Shown: one piece after another, positions 26,038 through 36,260 of the stretch
How positions within the stretch are numbered: the first letter of the stretch is position 1
Layout: each line of letters begins with the position of its first letter
NCBI RefSeq assembly: GCF_000015505.1
Contig: NC_008759.1
Span: 62,001-126,000, forward strand
Source: Polaromonas naphthalenivorans CJ2
GTDB taxonomy: Bacteria > Pseudomonadota > Gammaproteobacteria > Burkholderiales > Burkholderiaceae_C
Reading direction: 5' to 3'
Length of the DNA stretch: 64,000 bases
The notes under the pieces: model-generated
Told to the model about the DNA's origin: nothing
What the model saw: the letters and a program-made list of their open reading frames with translations, nothing else
The model's database searches: none
Position numbers and translations under genes: made by a program

Positions 26038-26877
26038 TCAGCTAATGGTTGTCAACCTCTTCGTGGGAGAGCTTTCACCGGGTTGCAGGTCAACGGGTTC
26101 GTTTTTCGGCGCCAAACTTACTGACCAGTGACCCCCCACTTCCTGTTCAGACTTCAGCAAATCGTAGGTCTTGACCATGTCCAGCAAGCCTGAATGTCCA
26201 TAGAGTTTCGGCGAGAAAGCCGGGTCGGTGCGTTTGAGATACTGCCCCAAAAGTCCCATGCCTATTTTTCCTTCCGAGGTATCGCTGGCGAGCAAAGTGA
26301 CCGCATCAACGATGAACCGGGGGCGGCGTTTGATTGAAGGTTTTGGCAATTCAAGCTTTGCAGGCTCCGGCTTCATGGCTATGCACTTTGCCTGCGCTTT
26401 TTCCCAGGGGTCGACTGCAAGCGCTGTTGTCAGTTCGGGTCGTACCCACTCAAAAAACTGGTCGCTCGCGTTGCGTAGCGCGTCAGGAGTCTTCGCCTCT
26501 CCAACGATGCAAACCGTTGCCCCGCGCTCGCGTAGTTTCCGGCACAGGTAAGCGAAGTCAGAATCGCTCGTGACCAGACAAAAGGTGTCGGCCCGGTTAT
26601 CGAACATGGCTTCTAGGGCGTCCAAGGCCAGCGCAATGTCGGCAGTGTTTTTGCCTGAGGCGTACTGGTATTGCAAGCAAGGGGTGAAAGCCAGGCGGAC
26701 CAGCGCTTCTTGCCACTTGTTGGCCAGGGTGGTGTGGTTCCCGTAGCCCCGGCGCAGCACCACGCGCCCGAACTGGGCAATCACGCGCAGGGCGTACTCC
26801 AGAATTTCCGGAGTCACGTTGTCGCAGTCCACGAGAACCGCCACACGCGTTTCGCCAATTGCCACCGCACCGTTCAT
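26038..26877 (-). CDS. NYN-domain (LabA/DUF88-like) protein with OST-HTH/LOTUS-like domain
   Basis: A 279-residue protein. The N-terminal NYN (PIN-like) nuclease fold has the acidic VDCDN at residues 16-20, NTADIALALDA (about 75), TSDSDFAYLCRKLRERG (about 102-118) with the conserved metal-binding Asp residues, and GEAKTPDALRNASDQF. The C-terminal region (about 195-265: SEGKIGMGLLGQYLKRTDPAFSPKLYGHSG) resembles the OST-HTH/LOTUS RNA-binding domain. It is probably an RNA-processing or degrading enzyme. A decayed piece of a related gene is at 14344-14440. Confidence 0.85.
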   Translation of the reverse strand: MNGAVAIGETRVAVLVDCDNVTPEILEYALRVIAQFGRVVLRRGYGNHTTLANKWQEALVRLAFTPCLQYQYASGKNTADIALALDALEAMFDNRADTFCLVTSDSDFAYLCRKLRERGATVCIVGEAKTPDALRNASDQFFEWVRPELTTALAVDPWEKAQAKCIAMKPEPAKLELPKPSIKRRPRFIVDAVTLLASDTSEGKIGMGLLGQYLKRTDPAFSPKLYGHSGLLDMVKTYDLLKSEQEVGGHWSVSLAPKNEPVDLQPGESSPTKRLTTIS

Positions 26878-27035
26878 TTGACAGGCTCCAAAGTTGAGCT
26901 TCCATCATATTCGGCGGCAATGGTTCAACGCCAAGAAAATCCAAACTCCACATTCAGAAAATATCCGCACCAGCACTGCTCGGCTCGCAAAGAAAAGCAA
27001 TGAAATATCGTGCTGTACTTTTTGTTGCATGTGCT

Positions 27036-27183
27036 ATAACGTATATCTATTAGGAATATAAAACGGATACGCTAAATAGCTCATCACGGCACGACCGAAA
27101 AGCAAAACCGAAGCGACATCGCTCAAGATGACCCCCGAGGTCCGGGACTTGTGAGAGCGCTACGCCGCGGCCGAGCACCGCAG
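27036..27183 (+). repeat. 148-bp direct repeat, left copy, flanking DISARM
   Basis: This aligns without gaps to 39353-39500 with about 19 mismatches counted by eye. The coding-like part is almost identical (from the AAAAGCAAAAC segment to GAGCACCGCAG), the upstream part is less so. Both copies contain a TATAT-N9-ATATA dyad (GTATATCTATTAGGAATATA here). Confidence 0.92.
27086..27183 (+). pseudogene. Degenerate 5' end of the small RHH-like gene
   Basis: Compared with the intact gene at 39403, the start codon ATG is ACG (27086-27088) and the Trp codon TGG is TGA (27152-27154). The match stops after the codons for AEHRS, leaving about half a gene. It precedes the DISARM methylase as the intact copy precedes hsdM. 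Confidence 0.85.
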
Positions 27184-27446
27184 TTTTCTACACCGCCGAA
27201 TGCACCCACAGAAATACCGAACAAAACTGATTAAGGCATTTGTGACTCAAGACATATCAAAATTTTTAGATTTGGCCGCGCTATTAATGAAGAGTGCGTT
27301 GGCAAAATTTGGATGGCATGAAAGCTGTGTAAAAACCTCGAATTACCTCAAAAAGTCACCTGGGTGATACGCGAAAGGCTGAAGCTTTAACCTGGAGCCT
27401 CGACAAGAAGAAGTGCTCCCATTCTGGTCAGAAAGAAAAATAATAA

Positions 27447-29201
27447 ATGGTTATTCCAGAGTCAAAAATACGTTTTAACTCGTTAGTTAAATCACTCGAT
27501 ACGATAGCTAAGGATAGTGAAAATGGACCTCAAAGACTTGTAGAAGCTGTTCTTCATGCTTGGCAACTACAGTCCTACCCTTTGCTCGCAAAGCGTGTCT
27601 CCCGCCAGCTTGGTGAATTACCGCTCAAGGATGACGTCAATAAATTTTCCCTGTGGCTTTCGCAGCAAAGCTTTAACGATGCTGCGTTTTGGCTGGCTTC
27701 TGCGTATGCCACATGGGTGGGAGAAAAACGCCGCACGGAGCAAGCCCTCTATTTCACGCCTCCTAAGCTTGCGGACCGGGTCATCGATGACCTGGTTCAG
27801 CGAGGCGCGTCCCTGACCACGGTCCACTGGCATGACCCCGCCTGCGGAGGAGCGGCATTTCTGGTCCCCACGGCGCAGCGCATGGCCCAGGCGCTGGCGG
27901 GCCTCGGGCTTGCCTCGGGGGAGGTCTTGAAAAGGATTGAACGCCAGCTCAGCGGCAATGACCTGGACAAGGCACTCTTGTCGCTATCCCGTCAATTTCT
28001 GCTGATGGCGCTGTACCCGCACATCAAGGCTGCACAGCGGTTTCCCGACTTTGACCTGCGCAACGAGGACGGGCTGTTACCTCCCCCCTCGAAGTACCAA
28101 GCCCCGGACGTTGTCATCTGCAATCCGCCCTACCGAAAGCTCAACGCAGCTGAAACCCAGCGCTACGCCTCGAAGTTTAAAGATGTCATCCGCAGCCAAC
28201 CCAATATCTACGGGCTGTTTATTCGCGAGGCGCTCAACGTGGTCAAGCCCGGGGGCTTGATTGGCTTGCTCACGCCGACCAGTTTTTTATCGGGAGCGTC
28301 TTTTTCCAAGCTGCGCTCACGCATTGTGGATTTATCGCATATTTTGCAGATTGACATGCTGAGCGACCGCACCTCCATGTTCATTGCGGTGGAGCAAGAA
28401 ACGGTCATTTCCGTTTTGAGAGCGCTGCCGACCCTCACGCACGAGGCTATGCCGACGGATATTCATATCCTGACTCCAGGCGGCACCTACGAAAACGTTG
28501 GCAAGCATCGCCTCTGCAATAACGGCGCACCCTGGGCCATCCCCCGGTCTACCGCGGACTCCGCGTTGCTCGACTGCGCCGAGCGGTCAACCGCCCGCTT
28601 GGGTGACTTTGGCTATAGCGCAAGAATTGGCCACCTAGTTGCCTTTCGGGACAAACGACGACGGTTTCCGCAAAAGCCAATGGACGATGCACCCCGCTGT
28701 GTCGTTCCAATTCTTTGGGCTGGCGATATCACCAAGGAGGGGCTGGACCACGGCCGTGTTCAGAAGAAAAACCGCACGGATTATTTCATCGAAGTCTCCA
28801 GCCTAGGCCACACGAGTGTCATCAGCTTGCCTTCGGTTGTTCTGCAGCGGCTGACCTCGAACGACCAGCACCACCGGTTAATTGCGGCCCCGGTGCCCCG
28901 GTGCTGGCAAACCGCACACGGAGGATTCGTGGCAGAAAACCATGTGGTCGTTTTGCAGACACAGCCGGGCAACCGGTGGACTCCGGCGCTCATGGCCAAG
29001 GTGCTCAACTCTGCGGGAATCAATCGCTTGTATCGCTCGATTTCAGGCGCCTCAAATGTTGCCACGTCGGAGCTGCTGGCGCTACCCCTGCCACCGCCCC
29101 GCGAACTGGATGAGGCTTTGTCCAGAACCGAAGACATTGATGAAGCCATACGGATTGCTTTCGGATTGGCCACCCCCGTGACCTTAAGGAAAAAAGCTTA
29201 A
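27447..29201 (+). CDS. drmMI: N6-adenine DNA methyltransferase of DISARM
   Basis: A 584-residue gamma-class-like N6-adenine methylase. The SAM-binding motif DPACGGAAFLV is at about residues 130-140, the catalytic motif CNPPYRKL at about 224-231, and a target-recognition region fills the C-terminal half (CERSTARLGDFGYSARIGHLVAF). It is the first gene of a tight operon with drmA-drmB-drmC. In DISARM the methylase marks host DNA so that the other proteins restrict unmarked DNA. An adenine methylase is the class 1 type. The following gene starts 2 bases after its stop. AT-rich first 30 codons contrast with the GC-rich remainder. Confidence 0.82.
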   Translation: MVIPESKIRFNSLVKSLDTIAKDSENGPQRLVEAVLHAWQLQSYPLLAKRVSRQLGELPLKDDVNKFSLWLSQQSFNDAAFWLASAYATWVGEKRRTEQALYFTPPKLADRVIDDLVQRGASLTTVHWHDPACGGAAFLVPTAQRMAQALAGLGLASGEVLKRIERQLSGNDLDKALLSLSRQFLLMALYPHIKAAQRFPDFDLRNEDGLLPPPSKYQAPDVVICNPPYRKLNAAETQRYASKFKDVIRSQPNIYGLFIREALNVVKPGGLIGLLTPTSFLSGASFSKLRSRIVDLSHILQIDMLSDRTSMFIAVEQETVISVLRALPTLTHEAMPTDIHILTPGGTYENVGKHRLCNNGAPWAIPRSTADSALLDCAERSTARLGDFGYSARIGHLVAFRDKRRRFPQKPMDDAPRCVVPILWAGDITKEGLDHGRVQKKNRTDYFIEVSSLGHTSVISLPSVVLQRLTSNDQHHRLIAAPVPRCWQTAHGGFVAENHVVVLQTQPGNRWTPALMAKVLNSAGINRLYRSISGASNVATSELLALPLPPPRELDEALSRTEDIDEAIRIAFGLATPVTLRKKA

Positions 29202-29203
29202 CC

Positions 29204-32035
29204 ATGTCATATCCCCTCAATCGTATGCAGAACCAGGTTGCTCTTGAAAAAGAAAGACTGATGCAAACGCAGGCCGTCCTCCTGAAAAAGAAGGAGAACA
29301 TCGCCAGGCTCTTGCGCATTGGCGCCAAGCCGTCCTCGGGAGCTCCGGGGGAGCTGCCGGCCAAGGCCCGCGCCGAGAAGCCAAGCCCCGGGCTGTCGGC
29401 AGTCCTGCCGCAGGAGTCCCCCGGCGAGCCCGCACGCGTGGGGGTTGGCTTTGACCTTTACCGGGACATCGACAATGCCCCAATAACGGTGAGCAAGACC
29501 GTTGAGCAGCTGGCCGGCCATCTCCTGCAAATTCCCGCCGACAAGGTGGAGGTCGCCCTGCTCTGGCCCGGTACGCTGCGCAGCCTGGCGTGCCTTCACG
29601 CTGTCTCCACCATTTCAAGGTGGCACAAGGGAGACAAACGGGGAATCCGCACGCTGATATATCCCGCCAGAGCCAACGTGTTTCAGGACCTGAACCACGC
29701 CCAAATCGACCGCCTCGCGCTGGCCAAGCTGTACGCCGAGCTCTACGAGCCCCCGCGCGAGGTGAATCCCAAAGTTTTGGTGCCGTGCCGTGAAAAAGAC
29801 ACCTTTTTTACCTCCCTCAGAAGCGTTCGTTGCGGCGCAGGCATAGCACTGCAGCCCACTATCGGGGAGATACTGCCGCACTATTATTCCGACCAGGAAT
29901 TCAAGGGATGGGCCTCCTGCGCGGGCGACTTGCTCAAAAACTTGAAAACCCGGCTGGGAGACCTGCACCATACCCGGGCGCTCAACATGGACGCCATCCC
30001 GGCCCTCTCCGCCCCGGATTACGCACCTGATGCCCTGTTCGCCCTGGGCTGGCGCAGCGGCGCCGAGGACCTTGAAAAAGCACTGCGAAGCCTTAAAAAG
30101 CTGGGCTCGCCCCATGCCATCTTGGTCGATGTCACCCGGGCTGCGCGCAAGAACAATCCGAAGTGGTTGCGCTCAACGGTGAGGTTTCTCCAAGTGGTTG
30201 CTGACGTGTGGCCCAAGCAGCGGCCCGGCATCTGCATCGTTGCCGACGAGCCGCACTTGCGCAATCAGCTAGTCCAGGAAATGGCTCGACTCGGCGCAAA
30301 AAACGGCGGCGCGACCCTGCCGGCTGGCAGCACCGGGATGGCGCTGCATGGGTTTCCCTGCGCCACTACAAAGGACGGGTTTCTCCCCGCCGGCGCAGCT
30401 GAGGCGCTGACGCCCCAGGCCCGGGACATACAGGTGGCCTTTACCGACACAGAGGCTGCCAAGCTCATTGGCCAGGTGGACAGGCTGAAAAAGGCAACTT
30501 CGAACCCGGGCAGCCAGGAGTTGCTGGGCAAGGTGTCGCGTTACCTGTCCCAGCTCTCTGCGCTTCCCTCCAGCACGCGGGTGCTCTCGGAGTGGCTCAA
30601 TCAAACCGGCATGCCCATGGCAGTGCGGGAGCAGTACGCCTGGCCCAGCTATCGGTCCAAGTTGCGCGTGCTCCTCCAGGACCCGGGGTATGCGGACAAG
30701 ACGCGGCTTGAAGGCGTGATTAAAAAGTGCGACGCGATGTGGCTCGCGTATGAAAAGGGCACTCCGTTTGCCCGGCAATTGGCCAATCTCCTGGACAAGC
30801 ACACAGGCGGCACGGAGCGCTGTTGCGTGGTGTTTACCCGGCCCACGGCCAAGCGTCTGGCCGAGCGCTATTTCGAAACGTACGACGGTTATCCGCAAGG
30901 CGCAGGTTTTGAGGTTTTGAAGGACCGCGTGCGCATGGTGGTGTCTGGCTCGCCTTCAGCAGAGCTGGGACTGCGCGAGAACGAGACTGTCGTTTTCGCC
31001 GGGCTTGATGAGAATTCGCTGCGCAGCCTGATGCTGGAGGACGGGATTTCGGCGCGTACGCACTTGCTGCTCACCACGAGGAACGCGGCTTACCTCAAAG
31101 CCACGCTGGCGGTCATCGACGCGATGCCCGCCTTCAAGGACCTGGGCCCACGCGTCACGGGCCTGCTCAAGCAGCTGCCGGAGTTTCCCGAGCCAAGTGA
31201 CCGCCAATTCCTTGCCCGCGAAGACTTTGTGCTTCCCGCCTTTTCCTTTGAGCAGGCACTGGCCACGCAAAGCCAGGACGAGGAGAGCAAGGACCCAGAC
31301 GCGTGGGAGCTGGTCCTGGAAAACGGGCGGTCCGTGCGGCGCAGCCCGGGCGCGAAGGTCTATATTTTCGACCCCCTCTACGGATACACGCAAACCCGGG
31401 GATTTCGAGGCGTGGGCGTGCAGGACCTGCAGGCCGGTCAGCGCCTTTTCGTCATGTCCGGTGAACTGCGCGAAGCGACCGAGGCAGCTCTGCGGGATGC
31501 GGGGGTGGACGTTAGCCACGACAAGCAGTTTGAAGCGTCCCTGCATCACTACCATAACCGGGTGCTTCGCGGTATTGCTGAGACCTTGAAAAAGGCAACG
31601 CTCCTCGAACAGGCGCGTGAGCTGCGCGAGCGGCTCATCGCTGCGCCAGACGCACCCCAAGGGTTTCCCGCCGAGGGTTCCATCCGGCACTGGCTGGACG
31701 TAGCGGGCCATATGAGCGCAAATTTTCAGGAGCAGACCAGCCAGGCGCCCCGGCAGGCCGCGCACTTCAGTGCCTTCGCAAAGGTCATCGGGTTTAGTGC
31801 CTTGGAAACTGTCTATTTCTGGAAAGCTGTCATCCAGCCCCTTCGGGGCGCAAGGCGGGCAGACGGGCGCCGCGTCTCAGACGCCTACTCCGACATGCTG
31901 ATGGAGCCCGAGTCGGTCGTCGTCCATAAAAAAATGAAGCCCGAAGTCGTTTCGTACCTTTTCTCTCGTGCCGAGGAAAACGTGTATTCCATCGAAGCCA
32001 TCAAAAAACCTCACTCAAGGGAACTAAATGCCTGA
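29204..32035 (+). CDS. Large DISARM-associated protein of unknown function (943 residues)
   Basis: I do not recognise a domain here. It lies between the methylase and drmA, overlapping drmA by 8 bases. The N-terminus has a coiled-coil-like QVALEKERLMQTQAVLLKKKENIARLL, then a Pro/Ala-rich linker to about residue 75. The body contains alternating strand/helix segments resembling a decayed or remote helicase/P-loop fold (RGIRTLIYPAR, PGICIVADEPHL, CCVVFTRPTAKRLAERYFE, ETVVFAGLDENSLRSLML), but no Walker A and no DEAD/DEAH box. There is no SNF2 motif set, so it is not class 1 DrmD. By position and size it could be a DrmE-like protein, known otherwise from class 2 DISARM with a cytosine methylase. 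Real gene: certain; function: unknown. Confidence 0.8.
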   Translation: MSYPLNRMQNQVALEKERLMQTQAVLLKKKENIARLLRIGAKPSSGAPGELPAKARAEKPSPGLSAVLPQESPGEPARVGVGFDLYRDIDNAPITVSKTVEQLAGHLLQIPADKVEVALLWPGTLRSLACLHAVSTISRWHKGDKRGIRTLIYPARANVFQDLNHAQIDRLALAKLYAELYEPPREVNPKVLVPCREKDTFFTSLRSVRCGAGIALQPTIGEILPHYYSDQEFKGWASCAGDLLKNLKTRLGDLHHTRALNMDAIPALSAPDYAPDALFALGWRSGAEDLEKALRSLKKLGSPHAILVDVTRAARKNNPKWLRSTVRFLQVVADVWPKQRPGICIVADEPHLRNQLVQEMARLGAKNGGATLPAGSTGMALHGFPCATTKDGFLPAGAAEALTPQARDIQVAFTDTEAAKLIGQVDRLKKATSNPGSQELLGKVSRYLSQLSALPSSTRVLSEWLNQTGMPMAVREQYAWPSYRSKLRVLLQDPGYADKTRLEGVIKKCDAMWLAYEKGTPFARQLANLLDKHTGGTERCCVVFTRPTAKRLAERYFETYDGYPQGAGFEVLKDRVRMVVSGSPSAELGLRENETVVFAGLDENSLRSLMLEDGISARTHLLLTTRNAAYLKATLAVIDAMPAFKDLGPRVTGLLKQLPEFPEPSDRQFLAREDFVLPAFSFEQALATQSQDEESKDPDAWELVLENGRSVRRSPGAKVYIFDPLYGYTQTRGFRGVGVQDLQAGQRLFVMSGELREATEAALRDAGVDVSHDKQFEASLHHYHNRVLRGIAETLKKATLLEQARELRERLIAAPDAPQGFPAEGSIRHWLDVAGHMSANFQEQTSQAPRQAAHFSAFAKVIGFSALETVYFWKAVIQPLRGARRADGRRVSDAYSDMLMEPESVVVHKKMKPEVVSYLFSRAEENVYSIEAIKKPHSRELNA

Positions 32036-35000
32036 CTTGTTAATGCGTGCCGACCCGCTGACGATTTCAACAGCGCTGAAAGAAGCCGTTGTGGACGCTT
32101 TGGTGAACCTGACGTTTCAGCGCATCAGCGGGCACGGCCCCGAAGGCAGCATCCTTTTCGGGGCCCGGCCTCGCGCTTTGCTGAGCTCGGCCTTTTTACT
32201 GCCTGTGCCCGCCGGCGCGGCGGGAGGTGACGAGGTCACCCAGCCCATTCAAATCTGTGCCCATGGCTTGGACTTTCAGGTTAGCACGTCCAGGCAGGGG
32301 CCTGTCGTTGTCCAGCCCCGCCTACAGGTTTACGTGCGGGTCTTGCCTTCGGTGGAGGACATGGCCCGGCCCGACTGCGTCCTGCGCTTTCGCCTGAACG
32401 ATGTCACGCGCCGGGACCTTCAGGCCAAGGTGTCTGCCGCGTTGAAAGCAAAGTGGGCTGAGATGATGGGCACGTACAAGCGCCGGGTGGACCACCCCGG
32501 CTGGAAGACGGCCGAGGACGAAATCCGCACGCGGATTCACGCGGATTTAGGCTTGCCACGGGACCTGAAAACGCTTTTCAGCGAAGAACCGGAGGATGCG
32601 TCTGATGAAGAAGGGGCCAGCGCAAATGTGGCGGAAGATGGCGCGGCGGAAGAAGGGTTCACGGTGCCGGGGGCCTCAGCCCCAGAGCTTACCCTCAAGG
32701 ATTCCCAGTTCCAGCCCATGGACATTCCGCACAAGTGGCTCCGGCTGCCTTTGCCGCAGGATGCCCTGCCGACTTTCATCCTGGACCCCCAGCAGGACAA
32801 GAGCGGGTTGCGCGAAGCTTGTGAACTGGCGGCCAGCGCGCTCAACGGCGCCATCGGTACGGCTCTGCTGGCGTGGGCGACGAGTCCAGAGGGGCTGGCC
32901 TGGGGCTTTCGCACGGGCATCAAAGTCTATCCGTCTGAATACAAGGGATGGGCAGCATTCTTGGAAAAAGTACGTGCGTCGGGCAAACCCGTCGCCTTGC
33001 CTGCGATTAAGCTAGGGTGGGACGCCCGTGTCTCGCCAGATTGGCTGGACCCCGCGCGCGCCAGCGTCCATGTGTCGCTGGAGAATCGTTCGGAGCCTCC
33101 GAAGAAGAATCGCGACGAGACGGACGATGCGGTGTTTCAGGTGGACGTTACCGCGACCTTGCCACGCGCGCTGCACCGACCGCTCAAACTCGGGCGGGTC
33201 GAGGCGTCCTACCGCTACAACAAGTACCTGGACTACCCCGCCACCGGCTTTAACGGCGGCGTTGAGGTTCTGCACAGTGAGAACCCCCAGGTGCTGACGC
33301 TGCGCACGACCTGGTCGCCTCGCTACACCCAGCCGCGGATTGTTCCCAAGTCATACACCGCGGTGAACCCGCACATCCGGGCTTTGAGCGAACCGCAAGG
33401 CCTGGCCGGCTTGCTTCTCTTGGGCGAGGAGCTCGATGCCTGGCTGGCGACACTGCCCAGCAAGGTGCATCTCCAGGAGGGCCTCTCGGCAGATGACGTC
33501 CCCGGCCTGCTGCGCGAGCAAGGCGGCTTTGCCGCAGACACAGAGTCCTGGAAGAAGGAAATCCAAGCCATTCATGCAGGCCTTCGAATCCTGAAGGAGT
33601 CCAAGGCCGAGTGGGACAAGACCAAGAAGCGGGGGCCGCAGTCGAGCGACAAGGCCGCGGTCTATGAGGCCTGGCTCGCCATGAACGAAACCATGGCCGA
33701 GCTGATGAAGGAGAAGCTTCCCGATGACAGCGGCGCCTGGCGTTTGTTTCAGATTGCCTTTATCGTGGCCAACGTGCCAGCCATTGCGAGCCGAATGAAG
33801 TGTTTTGGTCATGAGTTCGACAGGGAGCGGGACGACACGGTGACCTTGCTGTACTTCGCAACGGGCGGGGGCAAATCCGAGGCGTTTTTCGGACTCCTGG
33901 TGCTCAACCTGTTCTTTGACCGCTTGAGGGGGAAAAAGACGGGCGTGACCGCCATGCTGCGCTATCCGCTGCGCTTGCTCACCATCCAGCAAGCCCAGCG
34001 CTGCGCCCGGGTCCTGGCCAAGGCCGAGCTGGTCCGCCGCAAGCACGGGCATGGCGGCGACGCGTTTGCCCTTGGCTTTTGGGTCGGCAGCGGCGGCTCT
34101 CCCAATCACCCCGGCGCACCCGGCATGGACCTCATCCCCCCCGTGGAGAAGGAGCCCCCTACCGCCAAAGGTGAAGCTGCGCTGCTGCAGACCGACGTGA
34201 ACTACGAGCTGCAAAAAGCTGCCTGGAACAAAATTCCGAACTGCCCCTTTTGCAAGGCTGACACCGCCCTGCGCCTGTTCCCGGCGCTCGGAGGCACGCT
34301 GGCGCATGTCTGTACCAGCGCCAGCTGCGCTTCAAACATTGGAGGCTGGCAACCCCTTCCCTTTTATATCTGTGACAGTGACATCTACGACCTGGCCCCG
34401 TCCGTTTTGCTCGGCACCGTTGACAAGCTGGCGCTCATTGGCCAGTCCGCAAAAACCCTTCGCCGTATTTACGGCATGCTAGGTGCGGCCCCCTGGCGTC
34501 ACAAGGCAACGGGCCGGCTGAGGGTGCCGCAGCAACCCAAGGAATTCGCAGGAGGCCCCGCAGCCCACGGATGCGAGGGCCTGTTTCCCGCCTATCCCGA
34601 TGGCATCAAGCTGTTTCACGACCCCTTTCCCAGCCTGCTGATTCAGGACGAGGCGCACTTGCTGGACGAGTCGCTGGGCACCTTCGCGGGCCTGTTTGAG
34701 TCGGCGCTGGACGCTATTTTGGCCGAGATGAGCAAGCCGCTGCACGCGCTGGTGACGTTCGAGCCAGACGGGCAGACACGCCGGCGGGCCAAGGTCATTG
34801 CAGCTTCTGCGACGGTCTCCGAGCCCCAGCGCCAGATGGAGCACCTATACCAGCGCCCCGTGCCTGCGATGCAGTTCCCGTTTCCGGGGCAAAGTCTGTA
34901 CGAATCGTTCTATGCCGGGCCGAAGGCGCCATCGCCTCAAGACACGGGGCGGGCTGCTTTTGCCACCCGTGACATTGAAAAATGGGCAAGCTGGAGCCGT

Positions 35001-36260
35001 GTGTATGTGGCGTTCATGACCAACGGGCGGCCTCATACCGCGACCACGGTGTCGGTGCTGTCTAACTTTCACACGCTTATTTCTGAGTTCTTGATGGGGA
35101 TGGCGTCCGGGGACACGCCGCGAATTGAGGCCTTGCGCGCTCGGCTGACAGCAGGTGTTTCAGAAGGCCCCCTCTGCGCGATGTACGTCGCCCAGCTTGA
35201 AGCGGCCACAGACTCCGAATTGGCTACGCTCATCGATTTGCACCGCATCGCGCTGACCTACGTCACCAACAAAAAGGGCGGTGACCAAATCATGGCGGCT
35301 GAGTTTGAGGAGACGCGAAAGCGGCATGCCGACCGGGGCCTTGCCATGGGCGACTTGAAAACCAAGTTGATTTCGGGCTCGGTGTCCCAAGGGGACATCC
35401 AGCACACTATCGAAGACGCGCAACGCCGGCCCGCGCCAGGGCACCCCATGGGCGAGCTGGGCGACGTGCTGCGCTCGGTCATTGCCACCTCCTCCATCTC
35501 CCACGGCGTGGACGTCGATGAGTTCAACGCCATGTTCTTTGCGGGCATGCCTTCGGACATCGCCGAATACATCCAGGCGTCTTCTCGGGTCGGACGCACG
35601 CATGTGGGCTTCATTGTGCTCATTCCCACCCCGCAGCGCCGGCGGGACCGCTACATCGTGGAAGTGTTCGACAGCTTTCATCGATTCCTGGAGCGCATGG
35701 TTCAGCCGGCGGCCATCGACCGCTGGGCCGGCAAGGCCATCGAACGCGTACTTCCCAGTTTCATCCAGACGTATCTCACCGGCGTGCGGTACATGTCAGA
35801 TATCACCTGGGCGGAGCCTGAGGACAAGGAAAACGTCGCGAGCCTGGACTGGATTCCCAGCATCATCCGGGAACTCAAGCAGGAGGCGTCAAAGAAAAAG
35901 CTTGTCGACGGCCTGTGCCGGTTTATTGAGCGAGCCATTGGCCTGAATAACGGAGATTTTGCACCGGGGGGCAAGGAGCACTACAGCGCACTGGTGCGGG
36001 ACAAAGTTTATGACTTGCTAAACGGCTGGGCCAGCAACGACCTGCAGGCAGAGCAGAGCCTGTTCGAGTACTTCCGGGAGCAAACCAGCGTGATGAACCG
36101 GCCCATGACCTCCCTGCGCGACGTCGATGAGATGGCCAATATCCATTTCGGCGGAAAGGACCTCAACGGCAGGAGGCTGGAGACCGAGCTCGCTCGCAAA
36201 GTGATGATATTTATCCGGCATGGGGTTGCGCAAAGTGACGTAAGGGGAGAAGGACAATGA
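32028..36260 (+). CDS. drmA: DISARM helicase DrmA
   Basis: A 1410-residue superfamily 2 helicase. About 600 N-terminal residues precede Walker A ATGGGKSEA (about 610-618); then come the Ia motif MLRYPLRLLTIQQAQR, a Cys-rich insertion CPFCKADTALRLF (about 742), the DEAH box IQDEAHLLDE (about 871), motif III AASATVSEPQRQ (about 925), motif V ATSSISHGVDVDEFNAMFF and motif VI QASSRVGRTHVGF (about 1183). The long N-terminal extension and this motif set are typical of DrmA, which with DrmB forms the core complex that loads on unmodified DNA ends. It ends in an ATGA overlap with drmB. Confidence 0.93.
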   Translation: MPDLLMRADPLTISTALKEAVVDALVNLTFQRISGHGPEGSILFGARPRALLSSAFLLPVPAGAAGGDEVTQPIQICAHGLDFQVSTSRQGPVVVQPRLQVYVRVLPSVEDMARPDCVLRFRLNDVTRRDLQAKVSAALKAKWAEMMGTYKRRVDHPGWKTAEDEIRTRIHADLGLPRDLKTLFSEEPEDASDEEGASANVAEDGAAEEGFTVPGASAPELTLKDSQFQPMDIPHKWLRLPLPQDALPTFILDPQQDKSGLREACELAASALNGAIGTALLAWATSPEGLAWGFRTGIKVYPSEYKGWAAFLEKVRASGKPVALPAIKLGWDARVSPDWLDPARASVHVSLENRSEPPKKNRDETDDAVFQVDVTATLPRALHRPLKLGRVEASYRYNKYLDYPATGFNGGVEVLHSENPQVLTLRTTWSPRYTQPRIVPKSYTAVNPHIRALSEPQGLAGLLLLGEELDAWLATLPSKVHLQEGLSADDVPGLLREQGGFAADTESWKKEIQAIHAGLRILKESKAEWDKTKKRGPQSSDKAAVYEAWLAMNETMAELMKEKLPDDSGAWRLFQIAFIVANVPAIASRMKCFGHEFDRERDDTVTLLYFATGGGKSEAFFGLLVLNLFFDRLRGKKTGVTAMLRYPLRLLTIQQAQRCARVLAKAELVRRKHGHGGDAFALGFWVGSGGSPNHPGAPGMDLIPPVEKEPPTAKGEAALLQTDVNYELQKAAWNKIPNCPFCKADTALRLFPALGGTLAHVCTSASCASNIGGWQPLPFYICDSDIYDLAPSVLLGTVDKLALIGQSAKTLRRIYGMLGAAPWRHKATGRLRVPQQPKEFAGGPAAHGCEGLFPAYPDGIKLFHDPFPSLLIQDEAHLLDESLGTFAGLFESALDAILAEMSKPLHALVTFEPDGQTRRRAKVIAASATVSEPQRQMEHLYQRPVPAMQFPFPGQSLYESFYAGPKAPSPQDTGRAAFATRDIEKWASWSRVYVAFMTNGRPHTATTVSVLSNFHTLISEFLMGMASGDTPRIEALRARLTAGVSEGPLCAMYVAQLEAATDSELATLIDLHRIALTYVTNKKGGDQIMAAEFEETRKRHADRGLAMGDLKTKLISGSVSQGDIQHTIEDAQRRPAPGHPMGELGDVLRSVIATSSISHGVDVDEFNAMFFAGMPSDIAEYIQASSRVGRTHVGFIVLIPTPQRRRDRYIVEVFDSFHRFLERMVQPAAIDRWAGKAIERVLPSFIQTYLTGVRYMSDITWAEPEDKENVASLDWIPSIIRELKQEASKKKLVDGLCRFIERAIGLNNGDFAPGGKEHYSALVRDKVYDLLNGWASNDLQAEQSLFEYFREQTSVMNRPMTSLRDVDEMANIHFGGKDLNGRRLETELARKVMIFIRHGVAQSDVRGEGQ

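Larger units (their letters stand above)
26878..27446. other. Intergenic region upstream of DISARM
   Basis: The left part holds the promoter of the minus-strand NYN gene. The middle (27036-27183) is the degenerate copy of the promoter and 5' end of the small RHH-like gene. The last 263 bases are AT-rich and contain no gene; the DISARM promoter should lie here or within the repeat. Confidence 0.7.

Noticed and set aside
29204..32035. Calling the 943-residue protein DrmD (SNF2 helicase)
   Set aside because: No Walker A, DEAH-type box or SNF2 motif VI is present, so this name is not supported.
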